64,000 nt of DNA from the NCBI RefSeq assembly GCF_048569485.1, contig NC_134354.1:513245780-513309779 (forward strand), in the 5' to 3' direction. The stretch comes from Anomaloglossus baeobatrachus. Its lineage: Eukaryota; Chordata; Amphibia; Anura; Aromobatidae. Both the position numbers and the translations under genes were made by a program. The first letter of the stretch is position 1. Each line of letters opens with the position of its first letter. The notes under the pieces were generated by a model. That model worked only from the letters and a program-made list of their open reading frames with translations, did no database searches and was not told where the DNA came from. Positions 33,961-64,000 of the stretch are shown here, one piece after another.

Positions 33961-33990
33961 CTCTTTCTCTTCGCCATCTTTGCCGGCGCC

Positions 33991-52978
<18,988 letters not shown>

Positions 52979-53003
52979 GCAATGTGTTATTCTTGGACAA
53001 GCT

Positions 53004-53009
53004 AATAAA
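53004..53009 (+). promoter_or_regulatory. RPL24 polyadenylation signal
   Basis: AATAAA lies 26 nt after the stop, giving the very short 3' UTR usual for ribosomal protein genes. Confidence 0.85.
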
Positions 53010-53029
53010 TTGGTTACGAAAAATCTAAG

Positions 53030-53837
53030 ACTTGATGTGTTTTGGATTGTCCACTTGCCACATTACATAATTTATTTATTTTATTTTTTTTGTTTACATA
53101 GTTAACAATGTTCCTTTTTAAGCATTCTATACAGTGAACTACTGGTTTATTGTGATTGGTTATCAATTTGTTCTTAACACTCGTGCATCGTAGGGCACAC
53201 AATCTTTGTCCTTGTGCGTACCGGGTTTTTTTTTTTTTTTTTATGCCGTTTTGGTCGATTGTGGCGCAAATCTGCCAGTCTATCCTTTTGCCTGCAAAGT
53301 TGATGAGAATTCTAAAGTGCTGTTCACAGAAAATTTCTGCAATGTGTGCACACAGCCTTAACTTAAAATATGGCTGCAGACAAGCATAGTCCTGGGCTTT
53401 GAGAACCTTGTCAACATTAATGGGTTTGTGCATTCATCTGATAAGTCTGCAGTCCCTTAATGTACTGGTAGTCTGCAGAATCCTGACAGCGTGCAATGCA
53501 CACACTGTGGGGATCCACTATTCACTGTGAAAGTGGGTATTGTGACTGCAAGTTTGAGAATCGCATGCTTCCATTCATATGCCAACTAGACATGCCTGGA
53601 TTCTCAGTACAAGTGAATTGGGACAAGCCATACATGTCTAGAAGGGATAAGCGATTTGCAAAACAAATGTGGTTATGTGACTGCCTGCTCATTGGCAATA
53701 CCTGCCCATCCTGACAGCATATGCACTGCATGCTGTCAGGATTCAGTAATCTGTACAGGCACAAAGTGACAAATGCAAGCAAAAACCATTGAAGGACTGT
53801 GAGAATATACTCCATGCATAACTATGCGTGAGACTAA
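53030..53837. other. intergenic, partly MITE-related
   Basis: 53400-53720 contains GTCTGCAGT, TGTGACTGCAAGT and CTAGACATGCC-like wording shared with 3780-4060, suggesting a divergent member of that MITE family. No gene was recognised. Confidence 0.4.
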
Positions 53838-53841
53838 TTAA

Positions 53842-54378
53842 CACTAGAACTACCGCATGTTTCATAATACCTGTAACTACCATTAGGGGTCATTTTGACC
53901 CCCATTCAAAAGTACTGACTCTGGAGTAAAAATAACATTTTTGTTTCCAACAAATTAAAGAACATTTATTTTAACTTAGTAGGACAGTGTTAAGATCAAG
54001 TACAGCAGTTTAAACGCATTTTCCTTTTACATGGTCCTAGCATGTGGTGTCCAACAGTTAACACAAACTGTACTTTCTTCACTTTCCCAGTGCATTTTCC
54101 ACAAACTGGTTTGTTACATTAATTGTTACAGTAATTCTGAAGATATTTCAAAATGTCATCACTTGTCAGACCCCTCTGATTACTCATGCTTCAAATATAC
54201 GTCGCAAAAAGGGACTTGTAAGATCGCAGAAGTAATAAAACGACACAGTACAAACATGCAGAGTTGTAGCTTCAACTGTAATGTTTGCTATTGAAGTGCA
54301 GACAGAAATCTCTACAAGAGACATGGATCAAACATGTTCAGACAAGTTTAGCAGCATTCATGTGATTTTAAATGGCCA
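53842..54378. mobile_element. TTAA-target transposon fragment (piggyBac-like end)
   Basis: Begins CACTAGAACTACC after TTAA (53838-53841), with GGGGTCATTTTGACCCC just inside. The minus strand has short Cys-rich traces (CNKPVCGKCTGK) that could be a decayed piggyBac-type C-terminal zinc region. No right end was found; DIRS copy C begins next to it. Assignment is tentative. Confidence 0.4.
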
Positions 54379-57300
54379 TTTCTTTAACGTTCCTATGGGA
54401 GACCCAGACCATGGGTGTATAGCTACTGCCTCCGGAGGACACACAAAGTACTACACTCAAAACGTGTAGCTCCTCCCTCCTAGCATATACACCCCCTGCT
54501 AGCCAGTCCTAGCCAGTTCAATGCTTTGTGTTTCAGGAGGTCACACACACATGCATTCTCTGATTTTGATTTTTGATTTTTCCTTCTGGATCAAAGATTT
54601 GGAAGAAAAGCGGGTCCAGCTGGACTCCCGGCATGTCCCTTCTCACCCCACTGTGTCGGCGGTGCTGTTAAGGTTGATTTTCCAAGGCTGGAGCCTTCTC
54701 ATGCCGCGCTCCTTCACCATCCCATGCTGGGGCTCTGGCTTGAAGTGGGAGCCAACACGGTTCTCACTGCTTTGCAGGAGACCGGTCTCCATCCGCAGCC
54801 CTTTTTCAGGATCCTGCTGGACTGAGCTATCACCCCCCAGGGACCTGGCAACCTGCGTCTCACAAGCTAAGTATATGAGACGTTATTACCACAGAAAGTG
54901 GTCTTTCCAGGGGTCCTTTATATTTATTTATTGGGGGAGTGTGTTTTATGTTTTGTGTTAACGTTTCCGGCCGGTTCTCCAGTTTTCACTGGAGAATCGC
55001 GCCGATGGTGCCTGCACGCCGGCCGCATGTTTTACTCTAGGCCCCGGCTTCGCCTGAGGCCTAGTTTCGGTTTCCACTGTCTCTGCATGTCAGTCAGGCA
55101 GAGGGACAGTGTGGCTCCGCCCAGCGGCTGCGCAGCATAGGGAAGGGACACTCCTCACTGAGGAAGGATTCCCTCCCCTGGCTACCTCATTTGCCGCTCT
55201 CAGAGTAGGCCCCGCCCCCTCTCCTCGCTCCGGTCGCCATTTTTTCAGCGTTCTCTGTGCCTGCACAGGCACAGAGATTCCACATTGTGACAAGTGGGGG
55301 CCTGGGCTGAGGGACTAGAGGGCACAGACATGTCTGTTTAAACGATCTGGCAGCCACAACCTCCGGTTTGTGCAGCTGCTTATTTTATCTGTTTATATAT
55401 GCTGGGGGCCATTCTAGACAGAGCCCCCACCTCTGCAGCATGTCTCACAGAGCGAGGCTGCAGGCTGTTTTTATTATCCACTGCAGGTAGTCTCGTACGG
55501 CTGTACCGAGCTCATAACCACTGTGGCCCCTCAGCTTGGAGGCTCATTAGTGGTCCCTCCAGCTGCTCCGGCTTCGGTGGCTGACCCCTGGTTTGGCTGG
55601 AATCCTATTTCCAGGGGTCGGCTGTCCCGGCATCTGCTGAGCATGCAGCCCCTTCTCAGGGCGTTTTCTGCTACAGCTCGCTCAGCAAAGCTCACAGAGG
55701 GCTCTCCTTCTGGTCTCAGACCCCGTCCTCCTGACAGGGAGACGCAGGGTCCCCTGTCCTCCCCGTCCCGCAGCTCTGATTCCGAGCTGACTCACTGGAC
55801 GAGGAGGATGTCTCTACCAGGGGCTCGGACGCTACTTTATGTACCATTGATCCGTCCGTAGGTGACGCAGATGCTAATGATGGGATTGCGTCCATTATAC
55901 TTGTACTGGACCTCCATCCGCCTGTATCAGGGGAGTATTCCCCGCTGGCAGAAAGGCATCAGTATACCTTTAACAGGACAAGGAGTGTGTTCCTTAACCA
56001 CTCCAGTTTTCAGCCCACTGTGTCCAAGCCCACAGCCTGTCCTGTCAGACCCCAAAGCGGGGTTCTGCTGCCTGTTTCCCCTCCCATCAGAGGTGGTCAA
56101 GGAGTGAGCTCATTCGCCAAGGGTGGTCCCTCCGGTGTCTAGACTTTCAGCCCGGATAGTTGTATCAGTGGCTGACGGCACCTCTATAAGGATCCCACGG
56201 TACATTAATTTTGTACTGGACCTCAATCCGCCGGAGTTACCTTGCCTAGGAGAACACAATGTGTGTTCCTTAACCACTCCAGTTTTCAGGCCACTGTGAC
56301 CAAGTCCAGGGTCCGCTCTGACAGTCGCTTCCCATGAAGCGTGATTCTGAGGACTGTTTTTTTTCCCTGTCCACCAATGGTGGTCAAGAAGTGGGCTCAT
56401 TCACCTCAGGTGGCTCAGCCCGGACCGTTATGTCAGTGGCTGATGGCTCCTCACTTAAGGTCTTGCGGTCCGCCCGGTTGTCCTTCTGGCCAAATCTGTA
56501 TGGGGGCGGCAGGAGCTTCGTTCTCCTCAGCGTTACAGCAGTGCGTTTTTTTTTGTAGCCTTCTCTGCTTCTCTAGAGGAGATGCATTCCCTCACAGGGA
56601 CTCTATGCCCGAAACGGTTGCCTGAACTTCCAGACTTCAGTCTTTTCATCCTATGCCATGTCTGCCATGCTGGACACCGCACGGCGGTGGCCTTGGCTAC
56701 TTTCCTCGCTATCCGCAGGCTCCTGTGGCTTCGGAAATGGAAGGCAGATGCCTCTATAGAAGTTCCTTGCTGGGCTCCCTTTTGTGGGACCAGTCTCTTC
56801 GGAACCAACTGGATGAAACTAAGGAAGCTCTTGGCGGGGAGAGTTCTTCCTTGCCACAAACCTAAACCAGGGAACCTGTCCAGGGCAGGAATCAGTTGAG
56901 GTTTCGGTTGTTTCCGTTCCTCCATCTGATCGTTCTCTAAGCCCTCGGCCTCGTCCTCTAGCTCGGCCAAGGTTCATAGACCCAAATGGCGCTCGAAGCT
57001 GCGTCTTCAGAAGACCGCAGGAGATGCTGCCACTGAGTCAGCTTCCTCCGAGCTATCTAGCCACGCCAACAACCTCCTTGGTCGGTGGCAGGCTCTCTCC
57101 ACTTGGTGACGTATGGTTTTAACACGTCTCCGTTCAGTGGGGGTGGGATTATATCTCTCATGGCTACAGGATGGAATTCTATCCACCCGCCAAACAGATT
57201 TTTTTCTGTCAACTCCCCCCGGCTCCAAGGCCGCCGCCTTCTCACAGGCCGTGGCATTTCTTGCAGGCCAATGGAGTAATTGTACCAGTTCCCGACTGGG

Positions 57301-59687
57301 AACGGTTCTGAGATTTTTGCTTAAATCTATTCCTAGTTCCCGAAGAGGGCGGTGCCTTCCGACCTGGATCTTTAGCTTTTCAAGCATGGTCAGGTGTGGC
57401 GTTTTCACATGGAGTCTCGGTCTTGTTCCGTGTGTTTTTTTTCACCGGATCAATCAAGAACCCAAGGAGATTCCCTAGCAGCCATCGGCATCAGAGATGC
57501 CTATCTGCAGGTGTCAATCGCAGTTTCACACCAGCGTTGGCTATGTTTTGCAATCGGAGTGGTCCAATTCGTGGCTCTTCCCTTGGGGTTAGCCACGGCC
57601 CCTCGAGTATTCTCATTGGGGCAGCTGTGCTTAGGGTCCTGCACCTCTAGGGATTGGCAGTGATCTTTTGCCCTGGACGGTCTTCTTGTCGGGGCTTCAT
57701 CCAGTGCAGACTCTTAGCAGAGTGCTTCGCTCACTCTCGCCACTCTAACCAATTCGGGTGGCTTGTCATTGGCGGCTAGGCACATTCGAGTCCAGTCGGA
57801 CAACGTGACAGCGTTTTCCTACATCAACTTCCAGGGCGGGACACTCAGCCGCCTGGCAATGTTGGCGGCTCAACGCATTCTTCAGTGGACGAGGGACTCC
57901 TAGTCCACCGTATCCGCAGCCCACATCCTAGATGTGAAAACTGCGAGGCAGACTATTTCAGCTGTCCAACCGTGGTCCACGATCCTCAGGTTTTGCGGCA
58001 GACGCACTGGTTCATGTTTGGTCCCAGTTTCGTCTCTTTTACGTATTTCACCCTCTAGCTCTTGTCCAGAGTCCTGCGCAAGATCAGTAAAGAGGGCCGT
58101 CGGGTCATTCTCATACTCCAGACTGACCCAGGCAGGCTTGGTACCCTGACCTGCTCCTTCTGTCCGTTGGGTTGCCATGGCATCTTCCGGACCGTCCAGA
58201 CCTTTTCTCAAAAGGTCAGTTTTTTCCGCCAGAATTCTGGACTCTCTGACGGCGTAGCTCTTGAGTCCTGGATCTTGACGACTTCTGGTATCCTTCCTGA
58301 AGTCATCTCCACTATGACTCGAGCTCCAAAGTGTCCTTTGACCTTTTTGGCCTTGCCGACCCTCCTGTCCCTTCCACAGTCCGGTCTACAGCTAGGACTA
58401 TCCCTCATTAAGGGACAGGTCTCGGCTCTGTCAGTGTGTGCCAGCGGCGTATCGTCCGGCTGGCTCCGGTGCGCTCCTTCAAGGGCGCATCTCACATCAT
58501 TCCGCCTTTCCGGCGGCCTATGGAGCCCTGGGACCTTAATCCGGTCCTCACGGTTCCCGGAAACTCCCCTTTGCGCCTCTTAGGGAGGTTTCTTTGTTTC
58601 ATCTTTCACAGAAAGTAGTCTTTCTAGTGGCCATAATTTCCCGCCAGAGAGTTTTGGCTGCACTCTCTTCGGAGTCACTCCCTTTTTTGGTCTTTTGCAT
58701 CAAGACAAGGTGGTCTCCGTCCGACTCCGGACTTTCTCCCTAAGGTGGTTACTGCTTCCACCTTATCCGGGGCAATTTTCCTGCCTTCCTTTTGTCCGGC
58801 TCCTGTTCATCGCTTTGAGGAAGCGTTGCATATCCTGGATCTAGTGCGGGCGCTCCGGATCTATGTGTCTCGCACCGCCGTTATTAGGCGGTGCACCTCT
58901 CTCTGGTGCTGACCGCTAGTCAGCGTAGCGGTCTCTCGGCATCTAAGCCGACCCTGGTTCGTTGGCTTAGGTCGGCCATTTCCGATGCCTACAAGTGTAC
59001 TCAAGTGCCTTCCCCGCCGGGGATCAGGGCACACTTGATCAGACCTGTCGGTGCCTTTTGGGCTTTCAGGCACCAGGCTACGGCTCAGTAGGTATGTCAG
59101 ACTGCAGCTCGGATTAGTCTGCATACTTTTTCGAAGCACTACCCAAGGCATGCTCATGCTTTGGCAGACGCGGGCTTGGGCAGACGCATCTCTCAGGCGT
59201 CTGTCGCCCATTTGTGAAGTTAGGTTTCGCCTGCTTCTCAGTTGTCTGTTTATTCCCACCCATGGACTGCTTTAGAATGTCCCATGGTCTGGGTCTCCCA
59301 TAGGAACGTTAAAGAAAAAGAGAATTTTGTTACTTACCGTAAATTCTTTTTCTTGTAGTTCCGTCATGGGAGACCCAGCACCCTCCCTATTGCCTGTTGG
59401 CAGGTTTCTTGTTCCGTGTGTCTTCACCGGCTGTTGATGTTGTAGACAGAGGTTCCGGTTCTTCCGGGTCTCTTCTTGTGGGTGGATGTCCTCCTTCAGC
59501 TTTTTGCACTAAACTGGCTAGGACTGGCTAGCAGGGGGTGTATATGCTAGGAGGGAGGAGCTACACGTTTTGAGTGTAGTACTTTGTGTGTCCTCCGGAG
59601 GCAGTAGCTATACACCCATGGTCTGGGTCTCCCATGACGGAACTACAAGAAAAAGAATTTACGGTAAGTAACAAAATTCTCTTTTTT
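54379..59687 (+). mobile_element. DIRS-type retrotransposon, copy C (old, heavily broken)
   Basis: Terminal segments with GGGAGACCCAGACCATGGG and the inverted CCCATGGTCTGGGTCTCCC lie at 54395 and near 59615. An internal complementary region sits at about 59260-59380. Degraded parts follow the usual order: gag-like (about 55600-57000), RT/RNase H (about 57130-57960) and tyrosine recombinase (about 58200-59215). It is a fossil with well over ten breaks. It is more divergent from copies A and B than they are from each other, hence an older or different subfamily. Confidence 0.85.
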
Positions 59688-59763
59688 AAGTCATGGCGCC
59701 AGGAAATGGTCAAAAGCTTTCATTGGCTTTTGATTTTGACCACTTCCTGGCGCCATGACTTAA
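59688..59763. repeat. perfect-ended hairpin next to DIRS copy C
   Basis: AAGTCATGGCGCCAGGAA and its complement TTCCTGGCGCCATGACTT form arms of about 30 bp around a short loop, with a second AAAAGC/GCTTTT pairing. It begins within a base or two of the DIRS right end. Confidence 0.85.
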
Positions 59764-60866
59764 AATGCCCATTGAATCTCATGAACGCTGCTTACAGCCA
59801 TGGATCACTACCGGTACCTCACAGGATTTGCTGTAGTCTACCCAAGGCTCCTGACGAACGTTTAATGGGAAAGGAGAAACTCGTAGAGGCCAGGCAGGGA
59901 TGAAGACCTGCTCTTTCAGGGAAGTTGATTATTTTTTTCTTTGTTCCTGTGCTATCCTTTGTCCTTGTCTGGTATTACCTATGACAAGGGCTATTGGTAT
60001 CTATTCTAGGATAACAGTATCATTGGGTGGTAGTAATTTTTCTGACTATAGTCCTATCATGGATGTATAAGGATTATGGTGGCTCTTTTGTGACATCATT
60101 GTGGTGGCATTAATGTGCTAAATTGTGCAGGATACTGTTTTTTTATATTTTTGTACCAAAAATTCCTTTATTGGTTGTATATTATATCATTTGGGTCAGG
60201 TATTGTATATGATTATTCCACCTGTTTTATATTCTGTTAGAGCCTAACTATTCTGGGACTGCTCCCTCCTCCCCTTTCCCTCTTGGTCATCCTCCCTATT
60301 TAGGGTGAGGGAAAGGGACAGTCGACGTGGAACAGGAGCGCCCGGAAACTTAAGGTGTCATTCCCTCAGTTGATGGGTAGGGACACCTTTTTCTATTTAG
60401 GGTTACCAGGCCCCCCTTCCCCATCCCTTTATCTCAGTATCAATTTATCCAAGGGTTTACCTGACCCTTTTTTGTTTTGTTAATGGTTTGTGTGTCTATT
60501 GGGATTTTTAAGGATTTACTAATAAACTTGTATTTTAACAGGAGTTTGAGGATACTTGTTAGTCCTAAGTAGTGAGTAACCCAAAAGCTGTACTATTCGC
60601 TACTCGGATGAAAAGTACGGCTTTCGGGTTACTCGATACACTTGGCAAGCATTTCCCATGCAATGAGCATGTACATGTCTGTGCTGATATGTGGGGGTCA
60701 TAATATCTTCTGCAACTCCCCGAGATCAGTGACTGTTTTGTCTTGCTGGTCTACTAGGCATTGCTTCCACCTAGCCAGAATCCTACTCCACACTGATGAG
60801 GGGCAATACCCTGAAACAGCTGTCTGTGGATGGATACCTGGCCTTGGTATTTCCCTTGTCATATCT
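59764..60866. other. repeat-derived sequence, family not recognised
   Basis: AT-rich with no gene. 60580-60640 is a small palindrome (GAGTAACCC with CAAAAGC against GCTTTCGGGTTACTC). The part ending GTCATATCTTTAA appears to continue after the 60871-63687 insertion as ACTCGTCAAATAG. Confidence 0.4.
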
Positions 60867-60870
60867 TTAA

Positions 60871-63687
60871 CCCCTTCACGACCGCGGGCAGTAAAATTAC
60901 GTCCTATTTTAACGTGACTTAACGACCAGGGACGTAATTTTACGACCTAAACTTCATTTGATTGCCGTGGCCATAGCAACGGCTTTCAAATGATGTCCCC
61001 TGCTGTTTCTTACAGCAGGGGACCTTTGCTTGACCCCAGGGGGGGCGGCATCGCCACCCCCTATCGACGATCGATGTGATTGGATGTTCAAATCTGAACC
61101 GCCAACCACATCGATCGCACTAATTTCGGCAAAAATAATGCCCGAATTAGTGCGATCCTGTGAGATCCAGCTATGAGATGCCGCAGCTGCTGCAGCATAT
61201 CATAGGTGGACCTCAAACATGCCGCCCCCAGCCCCTGCAGCACTGATTGGAGCGATCGTGCTATGACGCGCAATCGCTCCAATCAGTGTGCAGTGGGGCG
61301 GTCTGATCTGCCGGTGGCCGCCCTCCCCAGGCCTGTGCTGGCCTGCGAGCCCTCCCCCAACATGGCTGCAGCGTGCAGTGGCTGGTACTTGTGGTACCAC
61401 GCCACCGCTGCTGCTGCCGCCGCCGCCGTAGTTGTCACCGCTGCTGCTGCTGCACGTGAGTACTGTGCTCACTTTGCAGCCCGTGCGCGCTCCCGTGGTG
61501 CCCCTGCGCGCTGCCGTGATAGCCCCTGCCGTGCCCCCCCCGCGATCTGCTCCCCCCAACCCCCCCCCCGACATCCCGATCTGCTCCCCCCGCGATCTGA
61601 CTGCCTCCCCCATTATCTCCACTCTGCTTCTGCAGCTCCCTCTCCGGTCTCCCCCTCTGCTCTACCCCCTCCCCCTCTTCTGCTCTCCCCCCCCCCTCTG
61701 CTCTCAACCCCCCCTCTGCTCTCACCCCCCCTCTCCCCCTATGCTCTCCCCTGACGTCCTCTTACCTGTCTTCACCGGCCTGATCACATCTGCGTCCATC
61801 GCTGGGTCCTTCCTGGGCATTCTGCTGATCTGCCTGCTGCTCCTGTAAAGCTGTCCATCTCTCTGCCATCTGTTCCTCTGCAGCTCTTCTGGTCAGTGGT
61901 CCTCCTGCTAGTCCTCTGGGTACTGTGAGTATAACTTTTTTTTTTTTTTTTTTTCCGTATCCCCTGTCCATTTTTACACCTCATCCGTCCGTGCGTCCCG
62001 CCAAGCGCTGATCAGGGATGCAGATAACGGATCGGCATCCCTGCTCAATTTTTGGCGTGACTTTTTTTTCCGTATCCCCGACGCTTTTTGTATCGCATCC
62101 GTCCGTGCGTCCCGCCGAGCGCTGATCAGGGATGCAGATAACGGATCTGCATCCGTGGTCAGTTTTTGGCGTGACTTTTTTCCGTATTCACGACGCTTTT
62201 TGTATCACATCCGTCCGTGCGTCCCGCCGAGCGCTGATTAGGGATGCAGATAACGGATCGGCATCCCTGCTCAATTTTTGGCGTGACTTTTTTCCGTATT
62301 TGCGACGCTTTTTGTATCGCATCCGTCCGTGCGTTCCGCTGAGCGCTGATCAGGGATGCACATAACTTATCTGCATCCATGGTCAATTTTTGGCGTGACT
62401 TTTTTTTTTACGTATCCCCGACGCTTTTTTTTATCGCATCCGACCGTGCGTCCTGCAGCGGCCGATCAGTGCACTGCGTCTGTGCGTTTGAAAAGTCAAA
62501 TGGCGCTCCTTCTCTTCTGAGCCCCGCCATGCGCTCAAACAATTACTTTCCACCACATGTGAGGTATCTACGTACTCAGGAGAAAATGCACAATACATTT
62601 TATGGTGCATTTTTTCCTGTTACCCTTGTGAAAAAAAAAGCTACCTAGTTGAAGCAACCGTTTTGTGGTAAAAAAAATTTTTTTTTTCTTTTCACGGCTC
62701 AACGCTATAAACTTCTGTGAAGCCCCCAGGGGTTCAAAGTGCTCACCAAACATCTAGAAAAATTATTTGAGGGCTCTAGTTTCCAAAATGGGGTCACTTG
62801 TGGGGGAGCTCCATTGGTTAGGCACCTCAGGGGGTCTTCAAACCCGACATGGCGTCCGCTAATGAGTGCAGCTAATTTTGCGTTCAAAAATTCAAATGGC
62901 GCTCCTTCCCTTCCGAGCTCTGCCGTGCGCCCAAACAATTGATTTTTACCACATATGGGGTATCAGCGTACTCAGGAGAACATGCACAATAAATTGTATT
63001 GTGTACTTTCTCTTTTCTCCCTTGTAAAAATGAAAATTTTATGGCTAAAGTAACATTTTTGTGTTAAAAAGTAAAATTTTCATTTTTTCCTTCCACGTTG
63101 CTTTGGTTCCTGTGAAGCACCTAAAGGGTTAATAAACTTCTTGGATGTGGTTTTGAGCAGTGTGAGGGGTGCAGTTTTTAGAATGGGGTCACTTTTGGGT
63201 ATTTTCTGTCACCTCGGCCTCTCAAAGTCACCTCAAATGTGATGTGATCCCTAAAAAAAATTATTTTGTAAATTTTGTTGGAAAAATGAGAATTTGCTGA
63301 TGACCTTTGACCCCTTCTAACTTCCTAACGGAAAAAAAATTTGTTTCGAAAATTGCGCTGATGTAAAGTAGACAAGTGGGAAATGTTATTTAGTAACTAT
63401 TTTGTGTGACATATCTCTCAGATTTATGGCCATAAATTTTCAAAGTTTGAAAATTGCGAAATTTTCAAAATTTTCGCCAAATTTCCTAAATTTTCACAAA
63501 TAAACGCAAAAAATATCGGCCTAAATTTACCACTGACATGAAGTACAATATGTCACGAAAAAACAATCTCAGAATCGCCAGGATCCGTTGAAGCGTTCCA
63601 GAGTTATAACCTGTCAAAGTGACACTGGTCAGAATTGCAAAAAATGGCCCGGTCATTAGGGTGTTTTAGTGGCCGGGGGTGAAGGGG
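60871..63687. mobile_element. 2.8-kb TTAACCCC-family transposon, non-coding
   Basis: TTAA (60867-60870, 63688-63691) flanks CCCCTTCACGACCGCGG and the complement of GGCCGGGGGTGAAGGGG. The interior includes a GC-rich block with C-runs (61380-61760), a tandem array (61982-62470) and two similar GGCGCTCCTTCNCTTC blocks (62500, 62895) around near-repeats of GGGGTCACTT. The open frames at 61206-61848 are low-complexity Pro/Ala/Leu translations. No transposase; mobilised in trans if at all. Confidence 0.8.
61982..62470. repeat. 112-117 bp tandem array
   Basis: Four full units start with CATCCGTCCGTGCG at 61982, 62096, 62208 and 62320, plus a partial fifth at 62437. Each contains GAGCGCTGATCAGGGATGCA-like and TTTTTGGCGTGACTTTTTT segments. 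Confidence 0.92.
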
Positions 63688-63691
63688 TTAA

Positions 63692-63895
63692 ACTCGTCAA
63701 ATAGTTGGATATTGACTAAATAGGCCTCTTAATATGGTGGTCTCCTAAAAAGAGCTACTCCTTGGCTAGGTCTTTCCCAGAGGGATATCTGGCTATTTTC
63801 TGTCGAGACTCCTAACAGGCTCCACGGACCTTTTTGATTTTCTTCTGCAACGCTTAACACAGATGATAAAATGAGAAGCTCCAGAATTTCTCTTT
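63692..63895. other. continuation of the interrupted repeat
   Basis: ACTCGTCAAATAGTTGG onward appears to be the right-hand part of the sequence interrupted at 60867. Single TTAA-based joining is plausible. No coding region. Confidence 0.4.
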
Positions 63896-63899
63896 TTAA

Positions 63900-64000
63900 A
63901 GGGGTTGTCTGCAATTAGATAACTCCTTAGTCCCACAGTGCAGCATAAAATAACCTGTATACCTCCTGCACCCTTGTTGCTCGAATCTCAGCCCTACATT
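63900..64000. mobile_element. TTAA MITE left end, cut by the window edge
   Basis: TTAA (63896-63899) followed by AGGGGTTGTCTGC, the same terminus type as the MITE at 3780 (GGGGTTGTCC). The rest lies beyond the window. Confidence 0.5.

Noticed and set aside
61206-61848. Pro/Ala/Leu-rich open frames of 138-182 codons
   Set aside because: They come from C-rich, low-complexity sequence in a non-coding transposon, with no motif or splice support.
61982-62470. CRISPR-like regular repeats
   Set aside because: Units are contiguous 112-117 bp tandem copies without unique spacers, in a vertebrate transposon.

Overview
The window looks like a repeat-rich anuran amphibian genome, most likely a frog with a large genome. 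Two host genes are recognisable. The rest is a dense mixture of Harbinger-like and TTAA-target MITEs, Tc1/mariner relics, L1/Tx1-type LINEs and DIRS-type tyrosine-recombinase retrotransposons, a mix typical of frogs. The species cannot be named from the sequence.

Host genes: (1) the last two coding exons of CEP97 (544-619 and 2390-3016, + strand), whose upstream exons lie outside the window; (2) a complete six-exon RPL24 gene (CDS 33991-52978, + strand), encoding a 155-residue ribosomal protein eL24 with a 5'TOP-like start, canonical splice sites and an AATAAA signal at 53004. No other host exon was recognised.

Layout: 1-8.3 kb holds CEP97 and many MITEs, including a palindromic hAT-type element with an 8-bp target duplication. 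8.3-13.9 kb holds two Tc1-like relics; the first contains a probable solo LTR, which itself contains a Harbinger MITE. 15.07-31.4 kb appears to be one ancient TTAACCCC-ended transposon opened by at least four insertions: a MITE, an L1-type LINE with a 16-bp target duplication, a minisatellite-bearing element, and a Tc1 element that carries a whole-length DIRS copy (A). 32-34 kb has a smaller TTAACCCC element and the RPL24 promoter. 34-53 kb is RPL24, whose introns hold a G-rich minisatellite, nested Harbinger MITEs, and (intron 4) an L1-type LINE split by a sense-oriented DIRS copy (B) that looks whole. 53.8-59.7 kb has a TTAA-type element followed by an old, heavily broken DIRS copy (C). 60.9-63.7 kb is a 2.8-kb TTAA transposon with an internal 112-117 bp tandem array.

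The most interesting signals are in the DIRS elements. All three copies show the expected split terminal repeats and internal complementary region. All three also carry a strong acceptor-like and donor-like splice signal bracketing the last ~310 bp. In copy B these lie in the sense orientation within an RPL24 intron. In copies A and B a second reading frame stays open across most of the RT/RNase H region. I found no convincing new multi-gene system; the novelty lies in element architecture and its possible effect on host splicing.
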